From Microbacterium sp. Root53 (lineage in GTDB: Bacteria > Actinomycetota > Actinomycetes > Actinomycetales > Microbacteriaceae), in NCBI RefSeq assembly GCF_001426925.1, contig NZ_LMFR01000012.1:157239-221238 (forward strand): a DNA stretch of 64,000 nucleotides, written 5' to 3'. Of the stretch, positions 1 through 8,140 are shown in pieces (position 1 is the first letter of the stretch; each line of letters starts with the position of its first letter). Under the pieces are notes generated by a model. That model worked only from the letters and a program-made list of their open reading frames with translations. It was not told the DNA's origin and ran no database searches. The position numbers were made by a program, and so were the translations under genes.

Positions 1-2
1 GC

Positions 3-1151
3 CGCGCCGCGGCGCTCGCCCGGCTGCGCGAGCAGGGCATCACGGCGACGTCGCTGCGCGAGTCGAGCATCCTGACGCGCGAGCTCGACGTGTCGTTCCT
101 GAAGAAGAAGATCAAGCTCGACGAGATCTCGCTCGCGACCCGCCAGCTCGCCACGATGCTGGATGCCGGCCTCACGCTCGTGCGCGGGCTGACCATCCTC
201 GTGGACCAGGTCGAGAACCCGCGGCTGCGCGACGTGCTCCAGACCGTGCGGCGCGACATCGAGCGCGGCAAGCCCCTGTCGGACGCGCTCGGCGCGCGGC
301 CCGAGGTGTTCCCGCCGCTCCTCGTGCACATGGTGCGCTCGGGCGAGGCCGGCGGCTTCCTGGCCGAGGCGCTCACGTCGGCCGCCGACGGCTTCGACGC
401 CGATCTGAAGATCCGCAACACGATCAAGGCCGCGATGACCTACCCCATCATCGTGATGATCGTCGCGGTGCTCGCGGTGATCGCGATGCTCGTGTTCATC
501 GTCCCGGTGTTCAAGAAGATGTTCGAGGGCATGGGCGGCGAGCTGCCGCTGCCGACCCAGGTGCTGGTCACCCTGTCGGAGAACATGCTCTGGATCGGCC
601 CCGCGCTCGTCGTGCTGGTCGTGGCCGCCGTGCTGTGGTTCCGCCGCTACGGGCGCGAACCCGACGTGCGGCTCGCGATCGACACGGCCCGGCAGAGGAT
701 CCCGGTGCTCGGCCCGTTCTTCCGCAAGGCGGCCGTCGCGCGGTTCACCCGGACGCTGTCCACGACGCTGAGTGCGGGCGTGCCGATCCTGCAGGCGCTG
801 GGCATCGTGAAGCAGACCGCCGGAAGCGCCCTCGTCGAGGACGCCGTGGGCCGCATCGCCGACGGGGTCCGCCGCGGCAAGGGCCTGACCGCCCTGATGG
901 CCGACGAGCCCGTGTTCCCCCAGATGGTCACGCAGATGGTCGCCGTGGGCGAGGACACCGGCGCGCTCGACACCATGCTCAAGCGCGTCGCCGAGTTCAC
1001 CGACCGCGAGGTGCAGCAGACCGCGCAGCGCCTCACCGCCATGATCGAGCCCCTCATGGTCGTGATCGTCGGCTGCATCATCGGCGGAATGATCGTCGCG
1101 ATGTACCTGCCCATGTTCGGGATCTTCGAGCAGATGCAGCAGTCCGCCTAG
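3..1151 (+). CDS. pilC: Type IV pilus inner-membrane platform protein PilC (GspF family), 5' end cut by window
   Basis: Inner-membrane platform protein of the type IV pilus, which couples the assembly ATPase to pilin polymerisation. The open frame runs in from the window edge, so the start lies upstream; the GTG at position 90 is internal, because codons 3-89 read as family-like sequence. Two T2SSF repeats are visible: LATMLDAG near residue 50 and the matching LSTTLSAG near residue 250, counting from the window edge. Three hydrophobic segments fit the family: an Ile/Val-rich stretch around bases 430-520, a second around 585-645, and a C-terminal one around 1045-1120. It is followed 80 nt later by the major pilin. 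The assembly and retraction ATPases (PilB, PilT) are probably just upstream, outside the window. Confidence 0.93.
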   Translation, partial: RAAALARLREQGITATSLRESSILTRELDVSFLKKKIKLDEISLATRQLATMLDAGLTLVRGLTILVDQVENPRLRDVLQTVRRDIERGKPLSDALGARPEVFPPLLVHMVRSGEAGGFLAEALTSAADGFDADLKIRNTIKAAMTYPIIVMIVAVLAVIAMLVFIVPVFKKMFEGMGGELPLPTQVLVTLSENMLWIGPALVVLVVAAVLWFRRYGREPDVRLAIDTARQRIPVLGPFFRKAAVARFTRTLSTTLSAGVPILQALGIVKQTAGSALVEDAVGRIADGVRRGKGLTALMADEPVFPQMVTQMVAVGEDTGALDTMLKRVAEFTDREVQQTAQRLTAMIEPLMVVIVGCIIGGMIVAMYLPMFGIFEQMQQSA

Positions 1152-1231
1152 TCGTGCCGGCGCCGCCGGACCCCCGTGCACCGCGACGCGGAGCACTCCT
1201 TCCTCCCCACCCACAGAAAGAGAGAGTCCTC

Positions 1232-1648
1232 GTGAAGAACATGATCGACGCGCTCGTGCGTCGCCAGAACGAACTCAAGAAGGACGACCGCGGCTTCTCG
1301 CTCATCGAGCTGCTCGTGGTCGTGCTGATCATCGGCGTCCTCGCCGCGATCGCCATCCCGGTGTACATCGGCACCGTCAACGCCGCCAAGGCCTCCGCCG
1401 TGGAAGCCGCAGCGACGACGGCAAAGGCTACCTATACGGCGCTGGTTTTCGAGTACGAGTCGGACAGCGACCCCACGACTACGTGGTCTCAGGCCGCGAC
1501 TGAGGCGGCCGGAAAGGCAACCTCGGCGGACATCTCAGTCGTCGTGGCCGGCACGCCTGCAACTGCGGATGACGTCGAGTTCACTGCGACCCACGATGAC
1601 ACGGCTATCGCGCCGTTCACTACCTCCACCGGCGCGCCGACGTCGTAA
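1232..1648 (+). CDS. Type IV major prepilin (PilA-like)
   Basis: Prepilin of 138 residues, probably the main pilus subunit. The leader is 21 residues and charged, ending in DDRG; cleavage before Phe22 gives a mature N-terminus FSLIE with the conserved Glu at +5 and a long hydrophobic helix (LLVVVLIIGVLAAIAIPVY). GTG start with a purine-rich AGAAAGAGAGAG ribosome site just upstream. The mature part has no cysteine, so it lacks the C-terminal disulfide loop of classical type IVa pilins. From about base 1390 on, codon choice becomes less GC-rich (gca, act, ggt-type codons) than in the leader and helix, which suggests a recombined surface-exposed half. A hairpin follows the stop. Family assignment is secure; major rather than minor pilin is inferred from position and size. 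Confidence 0.9.
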   Translation: MKNMIDALVRRQNELKKDDRGFSLIELLVVVLIIGVLAAIAIPVYIGTVNAAKASAVEAAATTAKATYTALVFEYESDSDPTTTWSQAATEAAGKATSADISVVVAGTPATADDVEFTATHDDTAIAPFTTSTGAPTS

Positions 1649-1655
1649 CCGTCTC

Positions 1656-1690
1656 GGGCCCGTGGGCGCGGCTGCCACGTCCACGGGCCC
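1656..1690 (+). terminator. Hairpin between major pilin and minor pilins (partial terminator or mRNA-stabilising stem)
   Basis: Perfect 10-bp inverted repeat (1656-1665 and 1681-1690, GGGCCCGTGG arm) with a 15-nt loop, starting 7 nt after the pilin stop and followed by AATTCT. There is no long T tract. A stem here would let the major pilin be expressed above the downstream minor pilins, as in other pilin operons; that role is inferred. Confidence 0.55.
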
Positions 1691-1707
1691 AATTCTCGCA
1701 ACCGACG

Positions 1708-2124
1708 ATGCACAGACAGACAAAGCCCGAGCATGGGTTTGGGTCACTTGAGGCGCTGATAGCCATGTTCCTGGTGGCAGTGGTTGCGGTCGCATTCCTG
1801 CCGATGATCATGACGGGCCTCCGGTCCGCCGTGACGAACACGACGGCCACCACCGCGACACAGCTGGTCAACGAGCAGCTGTCGCCGCTCTCCGCGAAGC
1901 CGCACTCGTGCACCGCCGTGCAGACGTGGCTCGGCACCTCGGTCCCCACGGTCACCGACCCCCGGGGTCAGACCATCTCCATCCAGCGCAGCGGACCCGC
2001 GAGCCTGAGCTGCAGCACACCGCCGACGACGGTCACCGTCACGGTGACCGCGACCGGCACCGACCCCTGGTCCGGCGACGCCCGCACATGGGCGACCGCC
2101 ACCACCATCGTCCTGATCGACTAG
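1708..2124 (+). CDS. Minor prepilin-like protein (PilV/GspI-like)
   Basis: 138 residues. A short leader ends in HG, then F-G-S-L-E at positions 11-15, so a prepilin peptidase site (Gly10/Phe11) with Glu+5 is present, followed by a hydrophobic helix (ALIAMFLVAVVAVAFLPM). Two cysteines in the mature part (PHSC, LSC) could form a disulfide. The first ~40 codons use rarer, AT-richer codons (aga, aca, ata) than the rest, continuing the compositional shift seen in the 3' half of the preceding pilin; the remainder is typical of the genome. Probably a pilus-priming or tip minor pilin. The exact minor pilin class is not certain. Confidence 0.8.
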   Translation: MHRQTKPEHGFGSLEALIAMFLVAVVAVAFLPMIMTGLRSAVTNTTATTATQLVNEQLSPLSAKPHSCTAVQTWLGTSVPTVTDPRGQTISIQRSGPASLSCSTPPTTVTVTVTATGTDPWSGDARTWATATTIVLID

Positions 2125-2132
2125 AGGACCCC

Positions 2133-2654
2133 ATGATCCGCCCGACACGCGACGACCGCGGCTTCACGCTCGTGGAGCTGCTGGTCTACGTCGTGCTGCT
2201 CGCGGGCATCCTGACGCTCGGCGCCGGTCTGGTCATGAGCGTGACCCAGGGCTCACTGCGGGTCACGAGCTCGGCCGACGCCTCCCGCGACGGCCAGACC
2301 ATCGCCCGCACGATCACCACGTCGGTGCGCAACGCATCGCACGTGAGCGCCGACGGCGACTTCGTCGTCGCCCGCCTCGAGGACGGCGCAGGCGACGCAT
2401 GCCACGCGTGGTACGCCTATGGCGGCTCCGTCTACGCGCGCATCTCCGACGCGGCGATCGCCCAGCCCGCCGGCGCGCCCGGGTCGACCTGGATGCGCGT
2501 CGGCACCGGGCTGGTCTCCACCTCGGGCGTGTTCACCGCGGCTTCGGGCGGCGTCAAGGTGACGTTCCAGGTCGACACCCGCACCTCCCCGACGCTCATC
2601 GAGACCGTCGCGGTCCCGCGCCTGCTGGGCACCGGAGGCAACCCATGCGCCTGA
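2133..2654 (+). CDS. Minor prepilin-like protein (PilW/GspJ-like)
   Basis: 173 residues, ATG start 8 nt after the previous stop, preceded by AGAGGA. The leader MIRPTRDDRG ends at Gly10; the mature N-terminus FTLVE has Glu+5, and a hydrophobic helix runs to about residue 35. The rest is a soluble beta-rich domain with cysteines near the middle (GDAC) and at the extreme C-terminus (GNPC), suggesting a long-range disulfide. Its 3' end overlaps the next gene by 10 nt, so translation is probably coupled. By order (PilV-like, PilW-like, PilX-like) it fits a minor pilin set that forms the priming complex at the pilus tip. Confidence 0.82.
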   Translation: MIRPTRDDRGFTLVELLVYVVLLAGILTLGAGLVMSVTQGSLRVTSSADASRDGQTIARTITTSVRNASHVSADGDFVVARLEDGAGDACHAWYAYGGSVYARISDAAIAQPAGAPGSTWMRVGTGLVSTSGVFTAASGGVKVTFQVDTRTSPTLIETVAVPRLLGTGGNPCA

Positions 2655-4108
2655 TCTCCCTCGCCTGGGCGAGCCGCGACGACCGGGGCTCCGCGCTCGC
2701 GGCCGTGGTCGGCATCGTGCTGCTCACGGTCGTGGTCGCCCTCACGGTCGCCACCACGACCGTGCAGTCGCTCGAGCGCACCGACGACACGCGCGACACC
2801 GTGTCCGCGGAGTTCGCCGCCGAGGCTGGCGTCGCGGTCGCGCAGGCCGCGATCGAGGGCGCCGCGTGCGGCGGCGGCACCTTCGCGAGCTCGTCCGCCG
2901 CGCCGTTCCATCGCACAATCGTGCAGCACGTCGTGGGCGGCGTCATGACGAACGGATGCCCGACGGCCGACGAGGAGTACCGGATCGTCGCGACCGGATA
3001 CGACAGCGCCGCCTCCTATGCGGCCGACGACGGCCGGAGCGTCGAGGCGAGATACGAGGCCGTGCCGCAGCCCTTCGCGCCGACCGGCCCGGCGATGTAC
3101 TCGCACGGCGGCATGAGCTTCGGCAACAACGGCGACATCCAGCCCCTGACGGGCGACGACATGAGCATCATGATGCACGACGGCGACCTGGTCTGCGCGA
3201 ACTCCATCTCGGGCAACACCGACGTCATCGTCAAGAGCGGCAACCTGACGGCCAGCAACGGATGCGAGATCGGCGGCGACACGTGGGTGTCGGGCTCGGC
3301 GACCCTGGCCAACGGCGCGAGCATCGCCGGCAAGCTCGTCGCGAGCCACCTGATCCTGCAGAACAGCCACTCGGGCACGCTCGGTCCGCTGTACGCGGAC
3401 GACACCACCGGAAGCGCCCCGGGCCAGCTCGTCGATCACGGTCCGGTGCAGTCGAAGAGCGCCGCCGGCGCCATGCCCACGGTCCCCGGCTGGGTCGACT
3501 TCGAGTTCGAGGCCGCCGACTGGCCCGGGTACACGGTCGTCACGCTCTCGGGCTGCAATCGCACGGCCGCGAAGAGCGCCCTCGACTCCCTGGGCGGATC
3601 CCCCGGCGTGCTCAACGCGCTCCACTGCATCGAGCTGGATCTCACCGGCCTCGGGCAGACGACGGTCCAGACCCTCACGGCGAACGTCGCGATCTTCGCC
3701 CCGAGCTTCAAGCTCTCGCAGACCAAGTTCGCCGGGCAGACCGGGAACGAGCGCCTGTGGCTGGTCACTCCCGACTACATCGACAACGGGGTGCCGAGCT
3801 GCGGCGAGGCCGACGGCACGGGCATCATCGTGCCCGACGACACGTCGCTCGCGAACTCGTCGGAGTTCACCAACCTCGCGGTCATGCTCTACACGCCGTG
3901 CAGCATCTCGTTCGGCAACTCGCTCGTGATCCACGGGCAGGTGTACGCGAACTCCATCCACGTCGAGCAGCACCTGACCTACCGCTACGCCCCGACGGGC
4001 CTCCCAGGCACCAACCTCTCGACGGGGGCGGACACGCCGCCCATCGAGCTCGCCCTGAGCTCGTACCGGAACACGTCCACGACCGCCAAGAGCCTGGGGG
4101 CGCCGTGA
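2645..4108 (+). CDS. Large PilX-like minor pilin with beta-helix-like exported domain
   Basis: 487 residues. The N-terminus has the DDRG leader end found in the two neighbouring prepilins, then SALAAVVGIVLLTVVVALTVAT, a pilin-type helix without Glu at +5, as in PilX-type proteins. After about residue 150 there is a long stretch of short Gly/Asn/Ser-rich turns (for example GDLVCANSISGN, SGNLTASNG, SGSATLANGASIAG) that looks like a right-handed beta-helix or bactofilin-like fold, then a second half with cysteine pairs. This is much larger than a normal PilX (about 150-200 residues). An exposed tip or adhesive role is inferred. Overlaps pilW-like by 10 nt and the peptidase gene by 4 nt. Confidence 0.75.
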   Translation: MRLISLAWASRDDRGSALAAVVGIVLLTVVVALTVATTTVQSLERTDDTRDTVSAEFAAEAGVAVAQAAIEGAACGGGTFASSSAAPFHRTIVQHVVGGVMTNGCPTADEEYRIVATGYDSAASYAADDGRSVEARYEAVPQPFAPTGPAMYSHGGMSFGNNGDIQPLTGDDMSIMMHDGDLVCANSISGNTDVIVKSGNLTASNGCEIGGDTWVSGSATLANGASIAGKLVASHLILQNSHSGTLGPLYADDTTGSAPGQLVDHGPVQSKSAAGAMPTVPGWVDFEFEAADWPGYTVVTLSGCNRTAAKSALDSLGGSPGVLNALHCIELDLTGLGQTTVQTLTANVAIFAPSFKLSQTKFAGQTGNERLWLVTPDYIDNGVPSCGEADGTGIIVPDDTSLANSSEFTNLAVMLYTPCSISFGNSLVIHGQVYANSIHVEQHLTYRYAPTGLPGTNLSTGADTPPIELALSSYRNTSTTAKSLGAP

Positions 4109-4932
4109 TCGCCGTCGTCACCACCGGGGTCGGCCTGTTCGGCCTCGCGATCGGATCCTTCCTGAACGTGGTCGCGCACCGCGTGCCGCTGGGGCAGTCG
4201 GTCGTCGCTCCGCGCAGCGCGTGCCCGGCGTGCGGGCACGAGATCCGGGCGTACGACAACGTGCCCGTGCTGTCGTGGCTCATCCTGCGCGGCCGGTGCC
4301 GCGACTGCGCCGCCCCGATCTCGGCGCGCTACCCGATCGTCGAGGCCGTCACGGCAGCGCTGTTCGTCGTCGTCGCCGCTGCCTTCGCGCCCTCGATCGC
4401 CGCGGCGACGACCGCGGCCGGGGCGTGGGCCGCGTCGCTCGTCCTCGTCGCGCACCTGGCGCTCGCCGGCTTCGGCGTCGCGCTCGCGGCGATCGACCTC
4501 GACACGCAGCGCCTCCCCGACGCGCTGGTGCTGCCCCTGCTCGGGACGGGCGTGGCGCTGTTCACCGCGGCGGCCGCGCTGACCGGCGCCTGGGGCGACC
4601 TGCTCCGGGCCGGCATCGGCGCCGCCTCGCTCGGCCTTGTGTACTTCGCGATCTTCCTCATCTCGCCGCGCGCGATGGGCTTCGGCGACGTCAAGCTCGC
4701 GCTGCCGCTCGGGATGTTCCTCGCCTGGCACGGGTGGGGCGCGCTCGTCGTGGGCGCGATCGGCGCGTTCGCGCTGGGCGCCGCGGTGGGCGGGGCGCTC
4801 ATCCTGGCGCGGCGCGTCGACCGGCGCGGCGGCATCCCCTTCGGGCCCTGGATGATCGCGGGCGCCTGGCTCGGCATCCTCGCGGGCGAGGTCCTCGCCC
4901 GCGCCTATCTGCAGCTGTTCGGACTCGCGTGA
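4105..4932 (+). CDS. pilD: Prepilin peptidase (PilD / type IV leader peptidase, A24 family)
   Basis: 275 residues, GTG start overlapping the preceding stop by 4 nt. Integral membrane aspartic protease that cleaves the Gly/Phe bond of prepilins and N-methylates the new N-terminus. Both domains are present: the N-terminal methylase-associated part with two CxxC pairs (Cys40/Cys43 and Cys65/Cys68), and the peptidase with Asp131 (IDLDTQRLPD) and Asp195 in the GxGD motif (GFGDVKLA). Eight or so hydrophobic segments fit the family. Full-length bifunctional type. It lies directly behind its four likely substrates, so the operon is self-contained for pilin maturation. Confidence 0.95.
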   Translation: MIAVVTTGVGLFGLAIGSFLNVVAHRVPLGQSVVAPRSACPACGHEIRAYDNVPVLSWLILRGRCRDCAAPISARYPIVEAVTAALFVVVAAAFAPSIAAATTAAGAWAASLVLVAHLALAGFGVALAAIDLDTQRLPDALVLPLLGTGVALFTAAAALTGAWGDLLRAGIGAASLGLVYFAIFLISPRAMGFGDVKLALPLGMFLAWHGWGALVVGAIGAFALGAAVGGALILARRVDRRGGIPFGPWMIAGAWLGILAGEVLARAYLQLFGLA

Positions 4933-4975
4933 TGAAGGGCGGATCCATGTACTCCACTCCGACGGGAGCCCTCAC

Positions 4976-5995
4976 ATGGGCAGGGTGATCGGGCTCGACT
5001 TCGACAGCACCTCGGTCCGCGGCGCCGAGCTCTCAGGCGTGGGCACCGCGTCGCCGCGCGTCGAGCGGTTCGGCGAGGTCCGGCTGCCGCCCGGCGCCGT
5101 CCACCACGGCGAGGTCGTGGAGCCGAACACCGTCGCGGATGCGCTGCGGCGCCTGTGGGAGAGCGCGCGGTTCAGCACGCGCGCCGTCGCGCTCGGCATC
5201 GGCAGCCACCGCGTGATCGCGCGCCCCCTCACGGTCGATGACGGCAAGCCCGAGCAGGTGCGCCTCGCCCTGCCCATGCACGCCGACGGGCTGCTGCCGT
5301 TCCCATCGTCCGAGGCGCTGATCGACTTCTACCCGATCGAGCGCGATCCCGCGCATCCCGGCAAGGTGCGCGGGCTCCTCGTCGCCGCCGCGCGCGACGC
5401 GGTCGACGACAACGTCAGCGCCGTGCGGCGCGCCAAGCTCCGGCCCGAAGCCGTCGATCTGGTGCCCTTCGCGCTGGCGCGCACCCTGCTGCGCGGCGAC
5501 CACGCCGACGGCACGGTCGGCCTCGTCGAGGCGACCGGCTCGACGACCAACGTGCTGATCGCGTCCGACGGCGTGCCGCAGTTCCTCCGGATCATCCCGA
5601 GCGGCCTCGACGAGGTCGCGACCCAGCTGGCGGCCCTCCTGGGCCTGGAGGACGCCGAGGCGCAGGCGGCCGTCGTGACCGCCGACCTCGCGAGCGAGCC
5701 GTACCTGATCGACGCGCTGCGCGACGCCGCCCAGCCGCTCGTGAACGCGGTCGGGAACACGGTCGACTACTACCTCGGCACGAGCGAGGCCGGCGAGCTG
5801 CGCCACATCCTGCTGACCGGTCACGGGATGCACTCGCAGCTGCTCGGCGAGCAGCTCCAGGCCCGCACGCGCAAGCGCGTGCTTCCCGCCGATCCGCTCG
5901 ACCAGGTGCGCCTGGCGCGCCGCGTCGACCGCGCCGCGATCGCCGCGAGCTCCTCGGCGGTCGCGATCGGGCTGGCGATGGGGGTGGCGTCGTGA
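4976..5995 (+). CDS. pilM: Type IV pilus assembly protein PilM (actin-like)
   Basis: 339 residues, ATG preceded by GGGAG at suitable spacing. Actin/FtsA-fold cytoplasmic protein that binds the N-terminus of PilN and links the cytoplasmic motor to the inner-membrane alignment complex. The start IGLDFDSTSVRGAEL is the PilM phosphate-1 motif; a second nucleotide-binding segment (VGLVEATGSTTNVLI) lies near residue 180 and an adenosine-type motif (HILLTGHG) near residue 278. Length is normal. Followed with 4-nt overlap by the pilN gene, so PilM and PilN are translationally coupled. Confidence 0.88.
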   Translation: MGRVIGLDFDSTSVRGAELSGVGTASPRVERFGEVRLPPGAVHHGEVVEPNTVADALRRLWESARFSTRAVALGIGSHRVIARPLTVDDGKPEQVRLALPMHADGLLPFPSSEALIDFYPIERDPAHPGKVRGLLVAAARDAVDDNVSAVRRAKLRPEAVDLVPFALARTLLRGDHADGTVGLVEATGSTTNVLIASDGVPQFLRIIPSGLDEVATQLAALLGLEDAEAQAAVVTADLASEPYLIDALRDAAQPLVNAVGNTVDYYLGTSEAGELRHILLTGHGMHSQLLGEQLQARTRKRVLPADPLDQVRLARRVDRAAIAASSSAVAIGLAMGVAS

Positions 5996-6891
5996 GCGCC
6001 GACGAGGAGGTCGGCGGTCGCCGGGCCCGCCGCAGCACGTTCGGCGACGGCGCGCCCGCCTCGGACGACGCGTTCGCGGTGCTCCTGGCGGGAGAGCAGA
6101 CCGACGCGGCGCCCGGCGGCAAGGTGAAGAAGAAGGTCGGGAAGGCCGCCAAGGCTCCGAAGCCCGTGGCGAAGGCCAAGCGCCCCCGCCCCGCGCGGCG
6201 CCCCGCGAACGCGCTCGACGTCGGCGGCGTCCCCCGCGTCGATCTGCTGCCGACCGAGCTGCGCAATGCCCGCGCCTGGCGGGTCGCGCGCGGGCGCGCG
6301 CTCATCATCGTGCTCCTCGCGGCGATACTCGTGCTCGCGGGCGTCGGCACGGCGCTGTGGCACGCGGCCACGACCGACCTGGCTCGCGACGCCGCGGCGG
6401 CGCGGACCGTCGAGCTGACCGACCGGCAGGGCCGCTTCGGTGACGTCAGCGCGCTGCTGTCCCGCATCACGCGGTCCGAGGAGGCGCTCGCGACCGCATC
6501 CGCGGACGAGGTGGACTGGCCGCGCCTGCTCGACGATCTCGGTCGCGCGCTGCCGGCGGGCTCCCGGGTCACGACGGTCGCGGTCGACTCGACCACGCCC
6601 CTCACGGAGATCGCGCAGCCCGCGGATCCGCTCCGCGGCGCCCGGATCGGCACGCTCACCTTCACGGCCTTCACGCCCACGATCCCCGACACCGCCGCCT
6701 GGGTGCGCGCGCTCAACGAGGTCGAGGGATTCGAGAACGCCACGCCGCGGGCGGCGGTCGCCGAGGCGCCCGACGCGCTCGGCACCGGGGTGCTGGGCTA
6801 CACGATCGAGATCGCGGTCGACCTGACCGACCGCCGGCTCGTGACGCCGCCCGAGGCGGAGGCCCCGGCGGAGGAGGAGGACGCATCGTGA
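5992..6891 (+). CDS. pilN: PilN-like inner-membrane alignment protein with long basic N-terminal extension
   Basis: 299 residues, GTG start overlapping pilM by 4 nt. A single transmembrane helix at about residues 103-125 and a periplasm-side (cell-wall-side) coiled-coil/ferredoxin-like domain fit PilN. The PilM-binding motif, usually at the very N-terminus as INLLP, is here VDLLPTEL at residues 83-90. It is preceded by about 80 residues that are disordered in appearance and rich in Lys, Ala, Pro and Arg. No internal start with a good ribosome site explains the extension away, although an internal start cannot be excluded. The C-terminus is Glu-rich. Confidence 0.82.
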   Translation: MSADEEVGGRRARRSTFGDGAPASDDAFAVLLAGEQTDAAPGGKVKKKVGKAAKAPKPVAKAKRPRPARRPANALDVGGVPRVDLLPTELRNARAWRVARGRALIIVLLAAILVLAGVGTALWHAATTDLARDAAAARTVELTDRQGRFGDVSALLSRITRSEEALATASADEVDWPRLLDDLGRALPAGSRVTTVAVDSTTPLTEIAQPADPLRGARIGTLTFTAFTPTIPDTAAWVRALNEVEGFENATPRAAVAEAPDALGTGVLGYTIEIAVDLTDRRLVTPPEAEAPAEEEDAS

Positions 6892-7541
6892 ACCGGATCG
6901 GCGCGACCTATCTGCTGGCGACCGTGCTCGCGATCGGACTGCTCGGCGTCGGCTTCGTGTGGGGCGTCAAGCCGTCGCTCGACGCCGCCGCGGCGGCCAC
7001 GACCGAGCGCATCCAGATCGAGTCGCAGAACCAGCTGTTCGAGATGCGCATCGCGCAGCTCTCCGAAGCGCGCGACGGACTCGCCGCGCACGAGGATCGC
7101 CTTGCCGAGCTGCAGCGCGCCGTCCCCGCCGACGGCGATTACGACGACTGGCTCGCGGAGCTCGACCGCCTCGCCGCGGCGACCGGGGTCTCCATCACGC
7201 AGGTGACCGTGGCCGACTCCCAGCCGCTCGCGACCGAGGCGCCGCCCGCGGCTCCCCCGGCCTCCGACGGCGCGAACCCCGACGGTGCGGCAGCGCCTGC
7301 CGCTCAGCCCGAGGCCGCGCCGTCCGCCGGGGCCCCGGCTGCGCTGCTCGCCATCCCGGTGCAGATCGGCGTGAACGGCCCCGCCGCCGGCGTGCGCGGA
7401 TTCATCCGGGAGCTTCAGGGCGCCGAGCGCCTGACGCTCGCCTCGCGGTTCGCGTTCTCGTCGAGCGACGAGCAGCCCGACGTCCTCGCCGGCACCACGG
7501 GCGCGCTGATCGACGGCCTCATCTGGGTGCTTCCCGAGTGA
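6888..7541 (+). CDS. pilO: PilO-like inner-membrane alignment protein
   Basis: 217 residues, GTG start overlapping pilN by 4 nt. One N-terminal transmembrane helix (YLLATVLAIGLLGVGFVWGV, residues 5-24), then a coiled coil (residues 35-75) and a small C-terminal domain, joined by a Pro/Ala-rich linker around residues 113-145. This is the PilO/GspM architecture; PilO pairs with PilN through equivalent folds. Low sequence conservation makes the name depend mainly on topology and position after pilM and pilN. The stop overlaps the next start (GTGA), so a non-pilus gene appears coupled to the pilus operon. Confidence 0.8.
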   Translation: MNRIGATYLLATVLAIGLLGVGFVWGVKPSLDAAAAATTERIQIESQNQLFEMRIAQLSEARDGLAAHEDRLAELQRAVPADGDYDDWLAELDRLAAATGVSITQVTVADSQPLATEAPPAAPPASDGANPDGAAAPAAQPEAAPSAGAPAALLAIPVQIGVNGPAAGVRGFIRELQGAERLTLASRFAFSSSDEQPDVLAGTTGALIDGLIWVLPE

Positions 7542-8101
7542 CGCCGGCGGGTGCGGCGCTCCCGGCTCGGGGGTCGCGCCGCGAGAAGTCCATCGCCGTG
7601 CTGTTCGACGCCGAGAACATCGCCCCGGCGTGGGTCGGACCCGTGCTGGGCGAGGTGGCGCGCCACGGCATCGCGTCGAGTGACGGCGACTTCACCCGAC
7701 TGGCGGCGCGCATTCGGGAGGACGGCATCCCGGTGCTCGGATACGGCGAGCGCAAGACGCCGAGCGCGTTCCGCAACGCGTGCGACCAGTTCACCTACTT
7801 CGATCTGCTCGAGGGCGCCACCCCGGCACGGGAGCGCGACGGCGCGACGAAGACGTCGTCACCAGGCGGCGATGCGAAGCTCGTCGCGCTGCTGCGCGCG
7901 GCGGTCCTGGCCACTGCTGACGAACAGGGCTGGGCGAATCTCTCCCCGGTCGGACAGCACGTCCGCAAGAACGCGCCGGACTTCGATTCCCGCAACTGGG
8001 GGTTCGCGCGCCTGAGCGAACTCGTCAAGGCGACGGAGCGCTTCCACATAAAGACGCGCGGCACGACGATCGTGGTGGCCGACAAGGCCCTCGTCCCCTA
8101 G
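7538..8101 (+). CDS. NYN-domain / OST-HTH (LOTUS) protein with internally deleted NYN domain
   Basis: 187 residues, GTG start overlapping pilO by 4 nt. Intact members of this family begin with a PIN-like NYN ribonuclease domain: a first strand with catalytic Asp (here IAVLFDAEN), a helix (EVARHG), then about 55-60 residues carrying further acidic residues, then a motif like SSDSDFTRLA. In this protein the HGIA segment is joined straight to SSDGDFTRLA, so the middle of the NYN domain is missing in frame. The end of the domain (GYGERKTPSAFRNACDQFTYFD) and the C-terminal OST-HTH RNA-binding domain (residues about 110-187) look intact. RNase activity is therefore doubtful; RNA binding may remain. 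The deletion is inferred by comparison with remembered family sequences. Confidence 0.72.
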   Translation: MTPAGAALPARGSRREKSIAVLFDAENIAPAWVGPVLGEVARHGIASSDGDFTRLAARIREDGIPVLGYGERKTPSAFRNACDQFTYFDLLEGATPARERDGATKTSSPGGDAKLVALLRAAVLATADEQGWANLSPVGQHVRKNAPDFDSRNWGFARLSELVKATERFHIKTRGTTIVVADKALVP

Positions 8102-8140
8102 GTTTCCGAGCTGATCCACTTCTCCACACCCCGCGAACAT

